The notes beneath the pieces are model-generated. The model worked only from the letters and a program-made list of their open reading frames with translations. It was not told the DNA's origin and did not search any database. A stretch of 15,018 nucleotides of DNA from positions 1-15,018 of the forward strand of contig JAOZHK010000116.1 of NCBI GenBank assembly GCA_026014905.1, in the 5' to 3' direction. The DNA comes from Candidatus Bathyarchaeota archaeon (GTDB taxonomy: Archaea > Thermoproteota > Bathyarchaeia > RBG-16-48-13 > GCA-020355125). Below are positions 7,672 through 14,955 of the stretch, one piece after another. Positions within the stretch are counted from its first letter, which is position 1. The number at the start of each line of letters is the position of its first letter. The position numbers and the translations under genes were made by a program.

Positions 7672-8667
7672 TTGGAATACAGACGACTTGGAACGACTGG
7701 AATAAAAGTTTCGCCACTATGCTTGGGAACGATGAATTTTGGAGCTAAGGTTGGGGAGAGTCAAGCGATCAAATTAATCCATAAAGCAATTGATCACGGT
7801 GTGAATTTCATTGATACTGCAAATGTGTATGTGCGTGGTAAGTCTGAAGAAATCGTTGGAAAAGCCATTAAAGGGATGCGGGATGACATTGTGCTTGCAA
7901 CAAAGGTCCGGCATCGCATGGGAGATGGCGTCAATGATGAAGGGTTAAGTCGCAAACATATTCTACATGCTGTGGAGGAGAGTCTGAGTCGTCTTGGAAC
8001 CGACTTTATTGACATTTATTATGTGCATCGCCCAAGTAACGCGACATCAGCTGGATTTCAAGGATCTCCAGTACCCATGCTGGAAACCCTTAGTGCGTTA
8101 ACAGATCTAGTGCGAAGTGGAAAAGTGCGATATCTTGGATGCTCAAATTTCCCGGCATGGTTGCACTGTAAAGCTCTCTGGACCAGTGATAAACATCAGC
8201 TTGAACGTTACGTTGTCTCTCAGCCTCGCTATAACCTCTTTCAGCGTGAGATTGAGCGAGAGGTCCTGCCTTTGTGTGAGGATCAAGGGATTGCAGTGGT
8301 GCCTTATAGTCCTCTTGCGGGAGGAGTGCTATCGGGAAAATATACTGCTGGAGCTCCACCACCATCGGATACTCGTGGCGTTACAGGTATGAGGTGGATT
8401 AAAAGTCATGACTTTCATTGGGAAACGTCAAACAATTTGCGTGTTCTCGTAGGTTTACGGGATATAGCACGTGATATGGATATACCAATGGCTCAATTAG
8501 CATTAGCCTGGCTCGTTTCACGTCCTTTGATAACTTCCGCTATTATTGGAGCATCCAATCCTGAGCAACTTACCCAGAACTTGGACGCGGTTAATGTGAA
8601 GCTTATTGATCAAGTAGTGGAGCGTATTAACCAGATCGCCCCCCAATTAGGCTCTTATATCACTTAA
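7672..8667 (+). CDS. Aldo/keto reductase, YajO/potassium-channel-beta-like
   Basis: This 331-residue NADPH-dependent oxidoreductase belongs to the larger AKR branch and differs from the shorter AKR at 3408-4181. The opening MEYRRLGTTGIKVSPLCLGT is classic. The tetrad is D48 (FIDTANVY), Y53, K78 (LATKVR) and H119 (YYVHRP). LGCSNF (155-160), VVPYSPLAGGVLSGKY (209-224) and IIGASNPEQL (291-300) complete the barrel and NADPH site. The start is TTG 7672, with a modest GTGGA about five bases upstream. It lies 98 bases after the phosphodiesterase gene on the same strand, so read-through is possible but a separate promoter is equally likely. Substrate is unknown. Confidence 0.9.
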   Translation: MEYRRLGTTGIKVSPLCLGTMNFGAKVGESQAIKLIHKAIDHGVNFIDTANVYVRGKSEEIVGKAIKGMRDDIVLATKVRHRMGDGVNDEGLSRKHILHAVEESLSRLGTDFIDIYYVHRPSNATSAGFQGSPVPMLETLSALTDLVRSGKVRYLGCSNFPAWLHCKALWTSDKHQLERYVVSQPRYNLFQREIEREVLPLCEDQGIAVVPYSPLAGGVLSGKYTAGAPPPSDTRGVTGMRWIKSHDFHWETSNNLRVLVGLRDIARDMDIPMAQLALAWLVSRPLITSAIIGASNPEQLTQNLDAVNVKLIDQVVERINQIAPQLGSYIT

Positions 8668-8717
8668 TCCAAGCTGAATAGTTTGTTTACAACGCAATAA
8701 GTCAAGTTACCTCGTTT

Positions 8718-8760
8718 TTGAAACAAAATATTTCAATTTAGGGGGGTCGAATTTATTCGA
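8718..8760. terminator. Weak AT-rich dyads between convergent genes
   Basis: In the 105-base gap between the converging AKR and ABC genes, TTGAAA (8718-8723) pairs with TTTCAA (8731-8736), and TCGAAT-TT-ATTCGA forms a 14-base dyad (8747-8760). Neither has a strong GC stem or a clean T-run, so a bidirectional terminator is only inferred from position. Confidence 0.25.
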
Positions 8761-8772
8761 GCCAAAGGTTCA

Positions 8773-9573
8773 TCATCTACATTCATCGATGTGATTATAG
8801 TATCGACCATTAGTTTTCACGATATTCACGGGAACTCCGAATGCTTGGCTAAGAATGGGTGTGGTTAACACGTGTTCTTTAACGCCTTGAGCTAAGATTC
8901 GCCCCGATTGCATGATCAATGCATGGGTAAAGATCGGGATAATCTCATCGATGTGATGAGTAACGAAGATCAGCGTGGGTCCGTCGGATTGACTACCAAC
9001 CTGATGGACAGTCTGTAATAATTGCTCACGGGCTGAAAGATCTAAACCTGAACAAGGCTCATCTAATATGAGTAAACGAGGAGATGGGAGAAGCGCGCGA
9101 GCGATGAGGATTTTTTGTTGTTCACCTTGAGATAAGCTCCCAAATGATTGAGCCACCACACTCTTGCAATCAAAAAGGGATATTAGTTCCAGGGCGCGTG
9201 TTTTATCATGACCCTCAACGGGATTCCATAATCCGAAACTCGCAAAGCGTCCTGATAACACGACATCGAAGGCAGAGTCTCGGGGTGGAATGAGATCCCG
9301 GAGAGCAGCACTGATCCACCCAATTTGTGTTCGTAACTCCCGTAAGTCAATGGTGCCAAAGCGCTTCCCGAGGACCCGGACAGTACCCTGACTGGGCCAC
9401 AGATAGCCTGTCGCAATCTTCAACATCATAGTTTTTCCAGAGCCATTTGCTCCAACTACTGCCCAGTGATCTCCCCTCCGAACCTGCCACGCGAGATCCT
9501 GGAGAATGACACGATCACCTCGGAAAAGGGACACATCAGTTAATTCGAGCATGGATGACGTGTCAGCGATCAT
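8773..9573 (-). CDS. ABC transporter-type ATPase, stand-alone
   Basis: This is a 266-residue ATP-binding cassette protein. Walker A is GANGSGKT (41-48), the signature LSQGEQ is at 147-152, Walker B LLILDEP at 167-173, the D-loop follows at SGLDLS and the H-loop histidine is H206. The pattern resembles the YlmA/ModF branch, whose members often occur without a permease. No membrane or binding protein lies next to it here, so its partner is elsewhere or it acts outside transport. The frame begins at ATG 9573; a second ATG at 9552 (MLELTDVSLFRGD) would also give a normal family start and neither has a strong ribosome site. It is divergent from the hydroxyacid dehydrogenase operon, and the two share a gap of 84-135 bases. 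Confidence 0.88.
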   Translation of the reverse strand: MIADTSSMLELTDVSLFRGDRVILQDLAWQVRRGDHWAVVGANGSGKTMMLKIATGYLWPSQGTVRVLGKRFGTIDLRELRTQIGWISAALRDLIPPRDSAFDVVLSGRFASFGLWNPVEGHDKTRALELISLFDCKSVVAQSFGSLSQGEQQKILIARALLPSPRLLILDEPCSGLDLSAREQLLQTVHQVGSQSDGPTLIFVTHHIDEIIPIFTHALIMQSGRILAQGVKEHVLTTPILSQAFGVPVNIVKTNGRYYNHIDECR

Positions 9574-9708
9574 AGTTCAAATCCATCAGTTGTGGCTGAA
9601 GTTACAGGCACGGATAACTACTAAAACCTTGCGTCCCGGAATTCGAAAGATCCTTTAATGATAACTATGCCTAATGTTAAGGCATTGAGTCATCAAGGTT
9701 GTCTATGT

Positions 9709-10695
9709 GTGAAGAAACCAAGAGTCCTTGTTGGGATACAACTGCACACCGAAGCCATGCATCAACTGCAAGCTGTTGCGGACGTCGATGTCCAAGATCT
9801 CACACAACTCCAAGATAAGACCCATCTACAATCGATTATTGGCGCGTATGATGGGATTATTGTCGCTCCAATACCTTTAGACCACGAGGTCTTGCAACAC
9901 GCATCTAACTTGAAAGTTATCTCTCGGCGAGGAGTCGGCTACGATACAGTAGATATCCCCGCAGCTACGAAGCAGGGAATCTATGTAACCGTGACCCCCG
10001 TCTTATCAGGGACGGTCGCGGATTTAGCCTTTGCGTTGCTGTTAGCAACCGCTCGCCGAGTCCCCCAGGCGCATCAGCTGATCGCCAGTCAACGCTGGCA
10101 GAAACGGCAGGACCGCGACCGCTTTGTTGGTACAGATGTCTTTGGTAAAACATTAGGCATAATTGGGCTTGGACGCATTGGCTCTGAGATGGCTAAGCGT
10201 GCCAGAGGATTTGAGATGCCTCTTCTCTATTACGATCTCATCCGCAATCGGACTCGCGAGGAAGAATACCAGATCCAATTTCAACCATTACACCGCGTGT
10301 TAGCTGAAGCAGATTTCATCTCTATTCATGTTCCTCTCACTCCAAAAACTCGGGGATTAATTGGTGGACCAGAGTTGAAGATGATGAAACGAACCGCGAT
10401 TATTATAAATACGGCACGTGGATCCATAATCGATGAAGAGGCATTGTACACTGCTCTTCATGAAAAATGGATTGCGGGCGCGGGATTAGACGTTTTTGAA
10501 GAAGAACCCATCCCCCTTGATAACCCCCTGCTCGCATTGGATAATGTGGTGTTGACGCCCCATTTGGCTGGAGCCACATCAGAGTGCCGGCGGCGAACGG
10601 CGTCTGTTGCTGTTGAGAATGTTATTCAAGTACTCCAAGGAAAACGTCCTCGCTACGCCATTAATGAACTGAGAACCTTGAACGCAGATAACTGA
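9709..10695 (+). CDS. D-2-hydroxyacid dehydrogenase (phosphoglycerate dehydrogenase-like)
   Basis: This NAD(H)-dependent enzyme interconverts a D-2-hydroxyacid and its 2-oxoacid. Numbering from the first ATG at 9658, the Rossmann motif is GLGRIG (170-175). The catalytic triad is R254 (NTARGS), E283 (DVFEEEP) and H302 (PHLAGAT). There is no C-terminal ACT or ASB domain, so it is the short form and not a regulated SerA. The reading frame opens at ATG 9658 (345 residues), but the first 17 residues are not family-like. GTG 9709, ten bases after AAGG, gives VKKPRVLVG, a typical start, and 328 residues; this choice is only moderately sure. It leads the redox operon, 17 bases before the next gene. 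It may process the 2-oxoacid that the downstream amino-acid dehydrogenase would produce. Confidence 0.88.
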   Translation: MKKPRVLVGIQLHTEAMHQLQAVADVDVQDLTQLQDKTHLQSIIGAYDGIIVAPIPLDHEVLQHASNLKVISRRGVGYDTVDIPAATKQGIYVTVTPVLSGTVADLAFALLLATARRVPQAHQLIASQRWQKRQDRDRFVGTDVFGKTLGIIGLGRIGSEMAKRARGFEMPLLYYDLIRNRTREEEYQIQFQPLHRVLAEADFISIHVPLTPKTRGLIGGPELKMMKRTAIIINTARGSIIDEEALYTALHEKWIAGAGLDVFEEEPIPLDNPLLALDNVVLTPHLAGATSECRRRTASVAVENVIQVLQGKRPRYAINELRTLNADN

Positions 10696-10712
10696 CATGG
10701 AAGGAAAGAATT

Positions 10713-11039
10713 ATGGACCCGAAAGCCAACGTCAAGTCGATCACTGAGCGTATCTTCAATCATCCAATACTTGGACGAGAGGAGCCACGGAAGACCGTGA
10801 CAATTCACGTCAATGGTCATCCAATTGAGGCGAAAGAAGGTGAACCTATTGCGAGTGCACTTATCGCAGCAGGAATCATGACATTTCGTATGACGCGAGT
10901 CCGACATGAACCTCGCGGATATTTCTGCGGAATTGGTTTATGCAGTGACTGCATGATGACTGTGAACAATGTCCCCAATATCCGCACCTGCATCACTCGA
11001 GTCCAAGAAGGGATGATTATTGAAACGCAATCACGTTAA
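10713..11039 (+). CDS. [2Fe-2S]-binding subunit, HcnA/sarcosine oxidase-alpha N-terminal type
   Basis: This 108-residue protein has one plant-type [2Fe-2S] fold. The ligands are C72, C77, C80 and C93 (C-x4-C-x2-C-x12-C, in GYFCGIGLCSDCMM). The block IHVNGHPIEAKEGEPIASALIAAG (31-54) is the beta-grasp start seen in HcnA, LhpF and the alpha subunit N-terminus of sarcosine oxidase. About 28 residues precede the fold. ATG 10713 follows AAGGA at seven bases. It would carry electrons within the dehydrogenase complex encoded by the next four genes. In many relatives this domain is fused to the following flavoprotein; here it is separate. Confidence 0.88.
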   Translation: MDPKANVKSITERIFNHPILGREEPRKTVTIHVNGHPIEAKEGEPIASALIAAGIMTFRMTRVRHEPRGYFCGIGLCSDCMMTVNNVPNIRTCITRVQEGMIIETQSR

Positions 11040-11063
11040 CCATCGACAGTAGGTGAAGAGACA

Positions 11064-12176
11064 ATGATTTCAACGGATGTCGTAGTCATCGGCGGAGGAG
11101 CAGCGGGATTACATGCCGCCAATGAAGCGGCGAAATGGGGCGCCCAGGTACACTTAATTGACGAAAACCATCGACCTGGAGGGCAATTATTCAAACAAAT
11201 CCACAAATTTTTTGGATCACATCGCCATTACGCAGGTATCCGTGGATACTCGATAGGACAGCAGCTGCTGGAGGAAACCGCAGCCAATGGCGTCCACGTT
11301 TTGTTAAACTCCTATGTCTATGAGCTCGCGTCAAATGAGGTCGGAGTTGTCCAAGATAATACAACTATGGACTGGTTAGAGGCGAAAGCCATCATTCTCT
11401 GTTGTGGAGCTTCAGAAAAGATGATCATGTTCCCAGGATGGACGTTACCTGGCGTCATGGGGGCAGGAGCAGCACAGACATTGATCAATGTCCATCGCGT
11501 TTTACCTGGTAAGAAATTTCTCATGGTGGGCTCAGGCAATGTTGGTCTTGTTGTGGCTTACCAGATTCTTCAGGCTGGCGGTGAAGTCGTCGCGATTCTC
11601 GAAGCATTACCTCACGTAGGAGGATGGCAGGTACACGCGGCAAAGGTGCAGCGTTTAGGCGTCCCTCTTCGACTCTCGCATTCAATTCAGGCCGCAGCAG
11701 GAAATGGAAAAGTGCAATCCGCAACGATCGTAGCGCTGGATGAGCACTGGCAGATGCTTTCGGGAAGTCAACAACAGATAGATGTTGATATAATCTGTGT
11801 CGCTGCGGGATTGAAACCAAACATTGAATTACCGGTTATGGCGGGATGTGAAACACTATTTCTGACAGCACTCGGAGGGCGTGTCCCAATTCATGACGTA
11901 AATATGGAAACTACCCGACCAGGCATTTATGTAGCAGGTGATTGTGCCGGAGTCGAGGAAGCGAGTACTGCCATAGAGTCCGGTCGACTCGCCGGTATCA
12001 CAGCAGCGGAACAGTTAGGCTATATTCCTCAACACGAAGCCTCAACGATTAAACGCCAGATTCATGAAGTGCTACAGGAACTGCGAACCGGACCATTCGG
12101 TGTCGAACGTATCCAAGCCAAACAATTACTCCATCAGCATGCTCAAGTTCAGCGACATAATGAGGAGGCAAGGTAG
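11064..12176 (+). CDS. FAD/NAD(P)-type flavoprotein subunit of an amino-acid dehydrogenase complex
   Basis: This is a 370-residue two-dinucleotide-fold flavoprotein (Pyr_redox_2 type). GGGAAG (10-15) binds FAD, GSGNVG (156-161) is the second Rossmann motif, and PGIYVAGDCAGVEEA (286-300) closes the FAD site. Relatives are HcnB, OoxA, LhpE and the alpha subunit of archaeal dye-linked L-proline dehydrogenase. Those often reach 460-490 residues because of an attached BFD [2Fe-2S] domain or an N-terminal [2Fe-2S] domain. Both are missing here and appear as separate neighbouring genes. ATG 11064 follows AGGTG at nine bases. The stop is two bases before the ferredoxin gene. It likely passes electrons between the DAO-type subunit and iron-sulfur carriers. 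Confidence 0.88.
   Translation: MISTDVVVIGGGAAGLHAANEAAKWGAQVHLIDENHRPGGQLFKQIHKFFGSHRHYAGIRGYSIGQQLLEETAANGVHVLLNSYVYELASNEVGVVQDNTTMDWLEAKAIILCCGASEKMIMFPGWTLPGVMGAGAAQTLINVHRVLPGKKFLMVGSGNVGLVVAYQILQAGGEVVAILEALPHVGGWQVHAAKVQRLGVPLRLSHSIQAAAGNGKVQSATIVALDEHWQMLSGSQQQIDVDIICVAAGLKPNIELPVMAGCETLFLTALGGRVPIHDVNMETTRPGIYVAGDCAGVEEASTAIESGRLAGITAAEQLGYIPQHEASTIKRQIHEVLQELRTGPFGVERIQAKQLLHQHAQVQRHNEEAR
12162..12168 (+). promoter_or_regulatory. Strong ribosome binding site for the ferredoxin subunit
   Basis: GAGGAGG is a near-complete anti-16S match. It lies inside the last codons of the flavoprotein gene, ten bases before ATG 12179, and supports strong coupled translation. Confidence 0.6.
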
Positions 12177-12178
12177 CT

Positions 12179-12679
12179 ATGACGAAGCCAGAAACCACGT
12201 GGGAAGAGATCAAGCAGAGTTCAGGATATCCAAGCGATGCACGGATCCGACAAGGACCAGTCGCCGTGATAGAATGTGCTCAATACATCCCCTGTGATGT
12301 CTGTGGATCGGTCTGTCCCCAAGACGCGATTCAAGTGGACACGATTTGTGCCCTTCCTGAGCTGCGAGAAGACCGATGCATCGGCTGCCGTGTATGTATT
12401 CCCGTTTGTCCAGGCCTTGCCATCTTTGTGGTAGATAGTACTTATTCACAGGATGAGGCCTTGATCTCATTTCCTTATGAGCTCCTACCAATTCCTCACC
12501 AAGGGGACCATGTCGATGCAACCGATCGCACAGGATCACCCCTCGTCAGAGGTACCGTGGTCAATGTGCAAGAGCACCCAGAGTACGATCACACGCGGAT
12601 CGTGACCATCGCAGTCCCGAAACACTATATCGATCAGATTCGAGGAATCGCCATGATTGCACGGAGAACTGAAGAATGA
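12179..12679 (+). CDS. Two-cluster ferredoxin subunit with extra C-terminal domain
   Basis: This 166-residue iron-sulfur protein should bind two [4Fe-4S] clusters. The second motif is canonical (C67-x2-C70-x2-C73-x3-C77-P). In the first, the leading cysteine is C33 and the spacing is C33-x5-C39-x2-C42-x3-C46-P, with Y36 where a standard ferredoxin has cysteine. The IEC....IPC..C...CP form is, as I recall, shared by ferredoxins of this operon type, so it is likely a family trait rather than damage. Residues about 95-160 form an added beta-rich region (GTVVNVQEHPEYDHTRIVTIAVP) of unknown role. The size (about 18.5 kDa) resembles the ferredoxin-like PdhF subunit of Thermococcus proline dehydrogenase. 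Its end overlaps the next start by four bases (ATGA). Confidence 0.86.
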   Translation: MTKPETTWEEIKQSSGYPSDARIRQGPVAVIECAQYIPCDVCGSVCPQDAIQVDTICALPELREDRCIGCRVCIPVCPGLAIFVVDSTYSQDEALISFPYELLPIPHQGDHVDATDRTGSPLVRGTVVNVQEHPEYDHTRIVTIAVPKHYIDQIRGIAMIARRTEE

Positions 12680-12969
12680 CACCAAAAAAACCCGAACCCA
12701 ACGATATCGTGATGTGCCGATGCATGGAAATCACCGATCAAGAGATCCGAGAAGCGATCCGCCACGGCGCTGAGTCCTTTGATGCCGTAAAACGCGTGAC
12801 CCGCGCGGGCATGGGGCTCTGTCAAGGTCGCACCTGTCAACACCTCGTCGAACGTCTCATCACTCAAGAAACTAAAGTAGCCGCAGCCGAACTTCCACCT
12901 CTCTCGGTCCGTCCCCCTCTACGCCCTACGAAACTGGGCGTCATTGCGAAAATGAAACGGGGATCCTGA
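12676..12969 (+). CDS. BFD-like [2Fe-2S] subunit
   Basis: This 97-residue protein has the bacterioferritin-associated ferredoxin fold. The ligands are C14, C16, C49 and C54 (C-x-C-x32-C-x4-C), with GMGLCQGRTCQ around the last two. The helical segment between them (TDQEIREAIRHGAESFDAVK) is typical. The tail PPLSVRPPLRPTKLGVIAK matches the tail that follows this domain in HcnB and related alpha subunits, so the protein looks like a detached C-terminus of the flavoprotein at 11064. The start overlaps the ferredoxin stop (ATGA) and the stop overlaps the next start (TGATG), so all three are probably made in fixed ratio. Confidence 0.87.
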   Translation: MTPKKPEPNDIVMCRCMEITDQEIREAIRHGAESFDAVKRVTRAGMGLCQGRTCQHLVERLITQETKVAAAELPPLSVRPPLRPTKLGVIAKMKRGS

Positions 12970-14204
12970 TGAAGCAGACACAAGTTACCATTATTGGAGG
13001 CGGTATCATAGGCCTCTCCGCAGCGTACCACCTAACCCAGACTGGCTTTAAAGTCATACTCATCGACCAGGATCGGATTGGCGGCGGGGCATCGGGGACG
13101 AATGCAGGTATGATTCGGCAGGGCGATGCCGTGGATCCACTGGATCACGAGATCTATCGGGGCTCGTATCAACGGTATCAGCGGTGGCAGGAAAGTGGCG
13201 AACTGGGATATGATATTGAACTTGGCGAGATAACGCTATTACGCTGTTTCACGGATCAGCATGCGACGGCGATGAATGCGGGTCAATGGAAGCATCGATT
13301 AGAAACATGGGAAGCGGGAGGACTCACCATGATTCCTCGCCGTGAATGGGAAATCGACGAACCCCATCTCGCACCCTCGATCACCTGGGGTATCGAGACT
13401 ACCAGTGCAAAGATCAATATTTTTCGCGTGTGTCGGGGCCTCGCTCATGCGACGCAGCAGCTTGGAGGCGAAATCTGCCCTTTCACCAAAGCCCAAGGCA
13501 TCGAGGTCCGGCAGGGCAGAGTGCGCAAAGTTGTGACGAATCATGGGGAGATTCAGACCGACTATGTCGTCAACGCAGCAGGAGGATGGGCCGGACATGT
13601 CGGAAGATTTGTGGATCATGCCATCCCGATTTTACCCGCGTTAGGCACGGGGTTAGCCACCGAATCGATTCCCGCCATTACGAATCACGAACGCATTATC
13701 TATGAACCGCTCTGGTTTAATCCCCACCAACCCTTTCGTCCTCAAAGCGCAGATCCCTGTGAACGCCTTGGCGTCACGACCGAGATCGATCGTCACATCA
13801 CTGAGAACAACTATATCATTGCCCGATCAGAACACGTTGTGCCGCTACCTCAGCATAAAACGCAAGTACAACCTGAACCAGAAACCGTGCAATGCATCGC
13901 TGAATCCGCGATACGTATCGTTCCACAATTAGCGAACGTTCACATCATCCGAGTCTACGCTGGGCTGCGACCCGTTTGCGAGGTTGATGGGAAACCCATT
14001 CTCTGTGCGTCAGAGACCGTGGAGGGATTCATTATTGCCGCGGGACCATGGCATACCGGTATGAGTTATGGACCGATGTGTGGACAACTCGTCGCGGATC
14101 TGGTCGCGGATACCCCGCCATCGATTCCGCTCCACGAGCTGCATCTCTCCCGGTTCGCGGAACAGGATCATTTTCCCTACATGCATGACTTTCATCCGCC
14201 ATGA
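12969..14204 (+). CDS. DAO-family FAD-dependent dehydrogenase, catalytic (beta) subunit
   Basis: This 411-residue flavoprotein is of the glycine/sarcosine/D-amino-acid oxidase family. GGGIIG (10-15) binds the FAD ADP moiety. GASGTNAGMIR (40-50) is the usual substrate-side FAD loop, VNAAGGWAG (201-209) follows the second fold half, and GLRPVCEVDGKPI (332-344) with GFIIAAGPWHTGMSYGP (353-369) closes the active site. The closest functional types are HcnC, OoxB, LhpB and L-proline dehydrogenase beta, which oxidise the C-N bond of amino acids or secondary amines. It is probably the catalytic subunit. ATG 12969 shares a base with the preceding stop. Residues 250-300 (PHQPFRPQSADPCERLG and on) look like an insertion. 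Substrate is unresolved. Confidence 0.88.
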   Translation: MKQTQVTIIGGGIIGLSAAYHLTQTGFKVILIDQDRIGGGASGTNAGMIRQGDAVDPLDHEIYRGSYQRYQRWQESGELGYDIELGEITLLRCFTDQHATAMNAGQWKHRLETWEAGGLTMIPRREWEIDEPHLAPSITWGIETTSAKINIFRVCRGLAHATQQLGGEICPFTKAQGIEVRQGRVRKVVTNHGEIQTDYVVNAAGGWAGHVGRFVDHAIPILPALGTGLATESIPAITNHERIIYEPLWFNPHQPFRPQSADPCERLGVTTEIDRHITENNYIIARSEHVVPLPQHKTQVQPEPETVQCIAESAIRIVPQLANVHIIRVYAGLRPVCEVDGKPILCASETVEGFIIAAGPWHTGMSYGPMCGQLVADLVADTPPSIPLHELHLSRFAEQDHFPYMHDFHPP

Positions 14205-14246
14205 CAAGCTCTAAATATCGTCACATCGTCATACCTTTACCATATT

Positions 14247-14250
14247 GGAG
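14247..14250 (+). promoter_or_regulatory. Ribosome binding site that favours ATG 14260
   Basis: GGAG lies nine bases before ATG 14260 and overlaps the in-frame TTG at 14245, so the TTG is unlikely to be the start. Confidence 0.55.
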
Positions 14251-14259
14251 TTACGAGAC

Positions 14260-14706
14260 ATGATACTGCCCGAATTCTTCGACACCATCAATTATGCCAT
14301 TTGTCAAGCCGTGAATCAGTACCTTCCTGACGAAGCGAAAGCATTTTTCCAACAAGTTGGTGAATATCACCTCGATGAAGCCCTTGCGCGGGGATTCATC
14401 ATACTAGATCCGGAGGATGCGCCCTTAGAAGTGCTAATCAAGATCGCGAAATATCTCGAATCCACCGGATACATGCAGAAAATCACTATTCACAAACTCA
14501 GTGATCACGAAGCCATCGTTGAAATGCAACAGGTCTCCGTCACGGTATCCTCCGCACAACTGTTGCAAGCGGATAAACAACCCTCGCACTTCATGACCAA
14601 TATCATGTTTGCTGCATTACGGCGACGTGGTGTACAAGCAGATCTTCGCCATATGGATTATGATGTTGAGAATGCGACCTTCAAAGAATATTGGAAGATT
14701 CTGTAA
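14260..14706 (+). CDS. Unknown 148-residue protein closing the dehydrogenase operon
   Basis: I do not recognise this family with confidence. It is soluble, with no signal peptide, membrane segment or metal-binding cysteine cluster (one Cys near the start). The first half is helical (MILPEFFDTINYAICQAVNQYL). The second half has beta-like segments, then a striking block: QQVSVTVSSAQLLQADKQPS and HFMTNIMFAALRRRGVQADL, ending in FKEYWKIL. The layout loosely recalls small sensor or ligand-binding folds such as V4R or heme-NO-binding domains, but no defining residues support that. It starts 55 bases after the DAO gene on the same strand. It may be an assembly, regulatory or substrate-binding partner of the dehydrogenase; that is inference from position only. 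Confidence 0.8.
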   Translation: MILPEFFDTINYAICQAVNQYLPDEAKAFFQQVGEYHLDEALARGFIILDPEDAPLEVLIKIAKYLESTGYMQKITIHKLSDHEAIVEMQQVSVTVSSAQLLQADKQPSHFMTNIMFAALRRRGVQADLRHMDYDVENATFKEYWKIL

Positions 14707-14955
14707 TCCGTAATTGGCATCCTTTGTATAAGGCAGCTCGGGATTGGAACTGGCTAGTAGATATCCGATATCGTAGTCCTCTGTTTCTATGCGTGCGGAT
14801 GTTTGATAATAATTTCGAGAAAAATCTTCTGAATTCAGAATACGGATTAGGAAGCTAGATTTCGAGAAAGCTATCCGATAACTAATTGAGTGAGCGTTGA
14901 GCTTGAGAACAATGATTTAATACAGATAAAGTCTATGATAAGTTAGGGATTTCCG
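14707..14955. promoter_or_regulatory. Repeat-rich non-coding region before the right-edge gene
   Basis: This region of 249 bases has no gene and contains ordered repeats. A perfect 14-bp palindrome TTCTGAATTCAGAA (14827-14840) is flanked by two direct copies of ATTTCGAGAAA (14812-14822 and 14859-14869, 47 bases apart). Outside these are two copies of TATCCGATA (14762-14770 and 14872-14880). Nearer the gene, TATGAT (14933-14938) is a possible -10 but has no clear -35. The arrangement suggests regulator binding sites controlling the gene that starts at 14956. Confidence 0.45.

Noticed and set aside
8090..8392. 91-codon frames on both strands inside the second aldo/keto reductase
   Set aside because: They are shadows of a gene with a complete catalytic tetrad and family-length protein.
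8747..8760. Strong rho-independent terminator between the convergent genes
   Set aside because: The dyad is AT-rich with a six-base stem and no adjoining T-run, so it is listed only as a weak candidate.
12210..12539. 109-codon minus-strand frame opposite the ferredoxin gene
   Set aside because: The plus strand encodes ordered cysteine motifs; the opposite frame shows nothing recognisable.
13299..13705. Several 64-119 codon frames inside the DAO-family gene
   Set aside because: These are alternate-frame shadows of a continuous 411-residue flavoprotein; none has its own ribosome site or motif.
14708..14730. Sigma-54-like TGGCAT element after the last operon gene
   Set aside because: The GC dinucleotide required ten bases after GG is absent.
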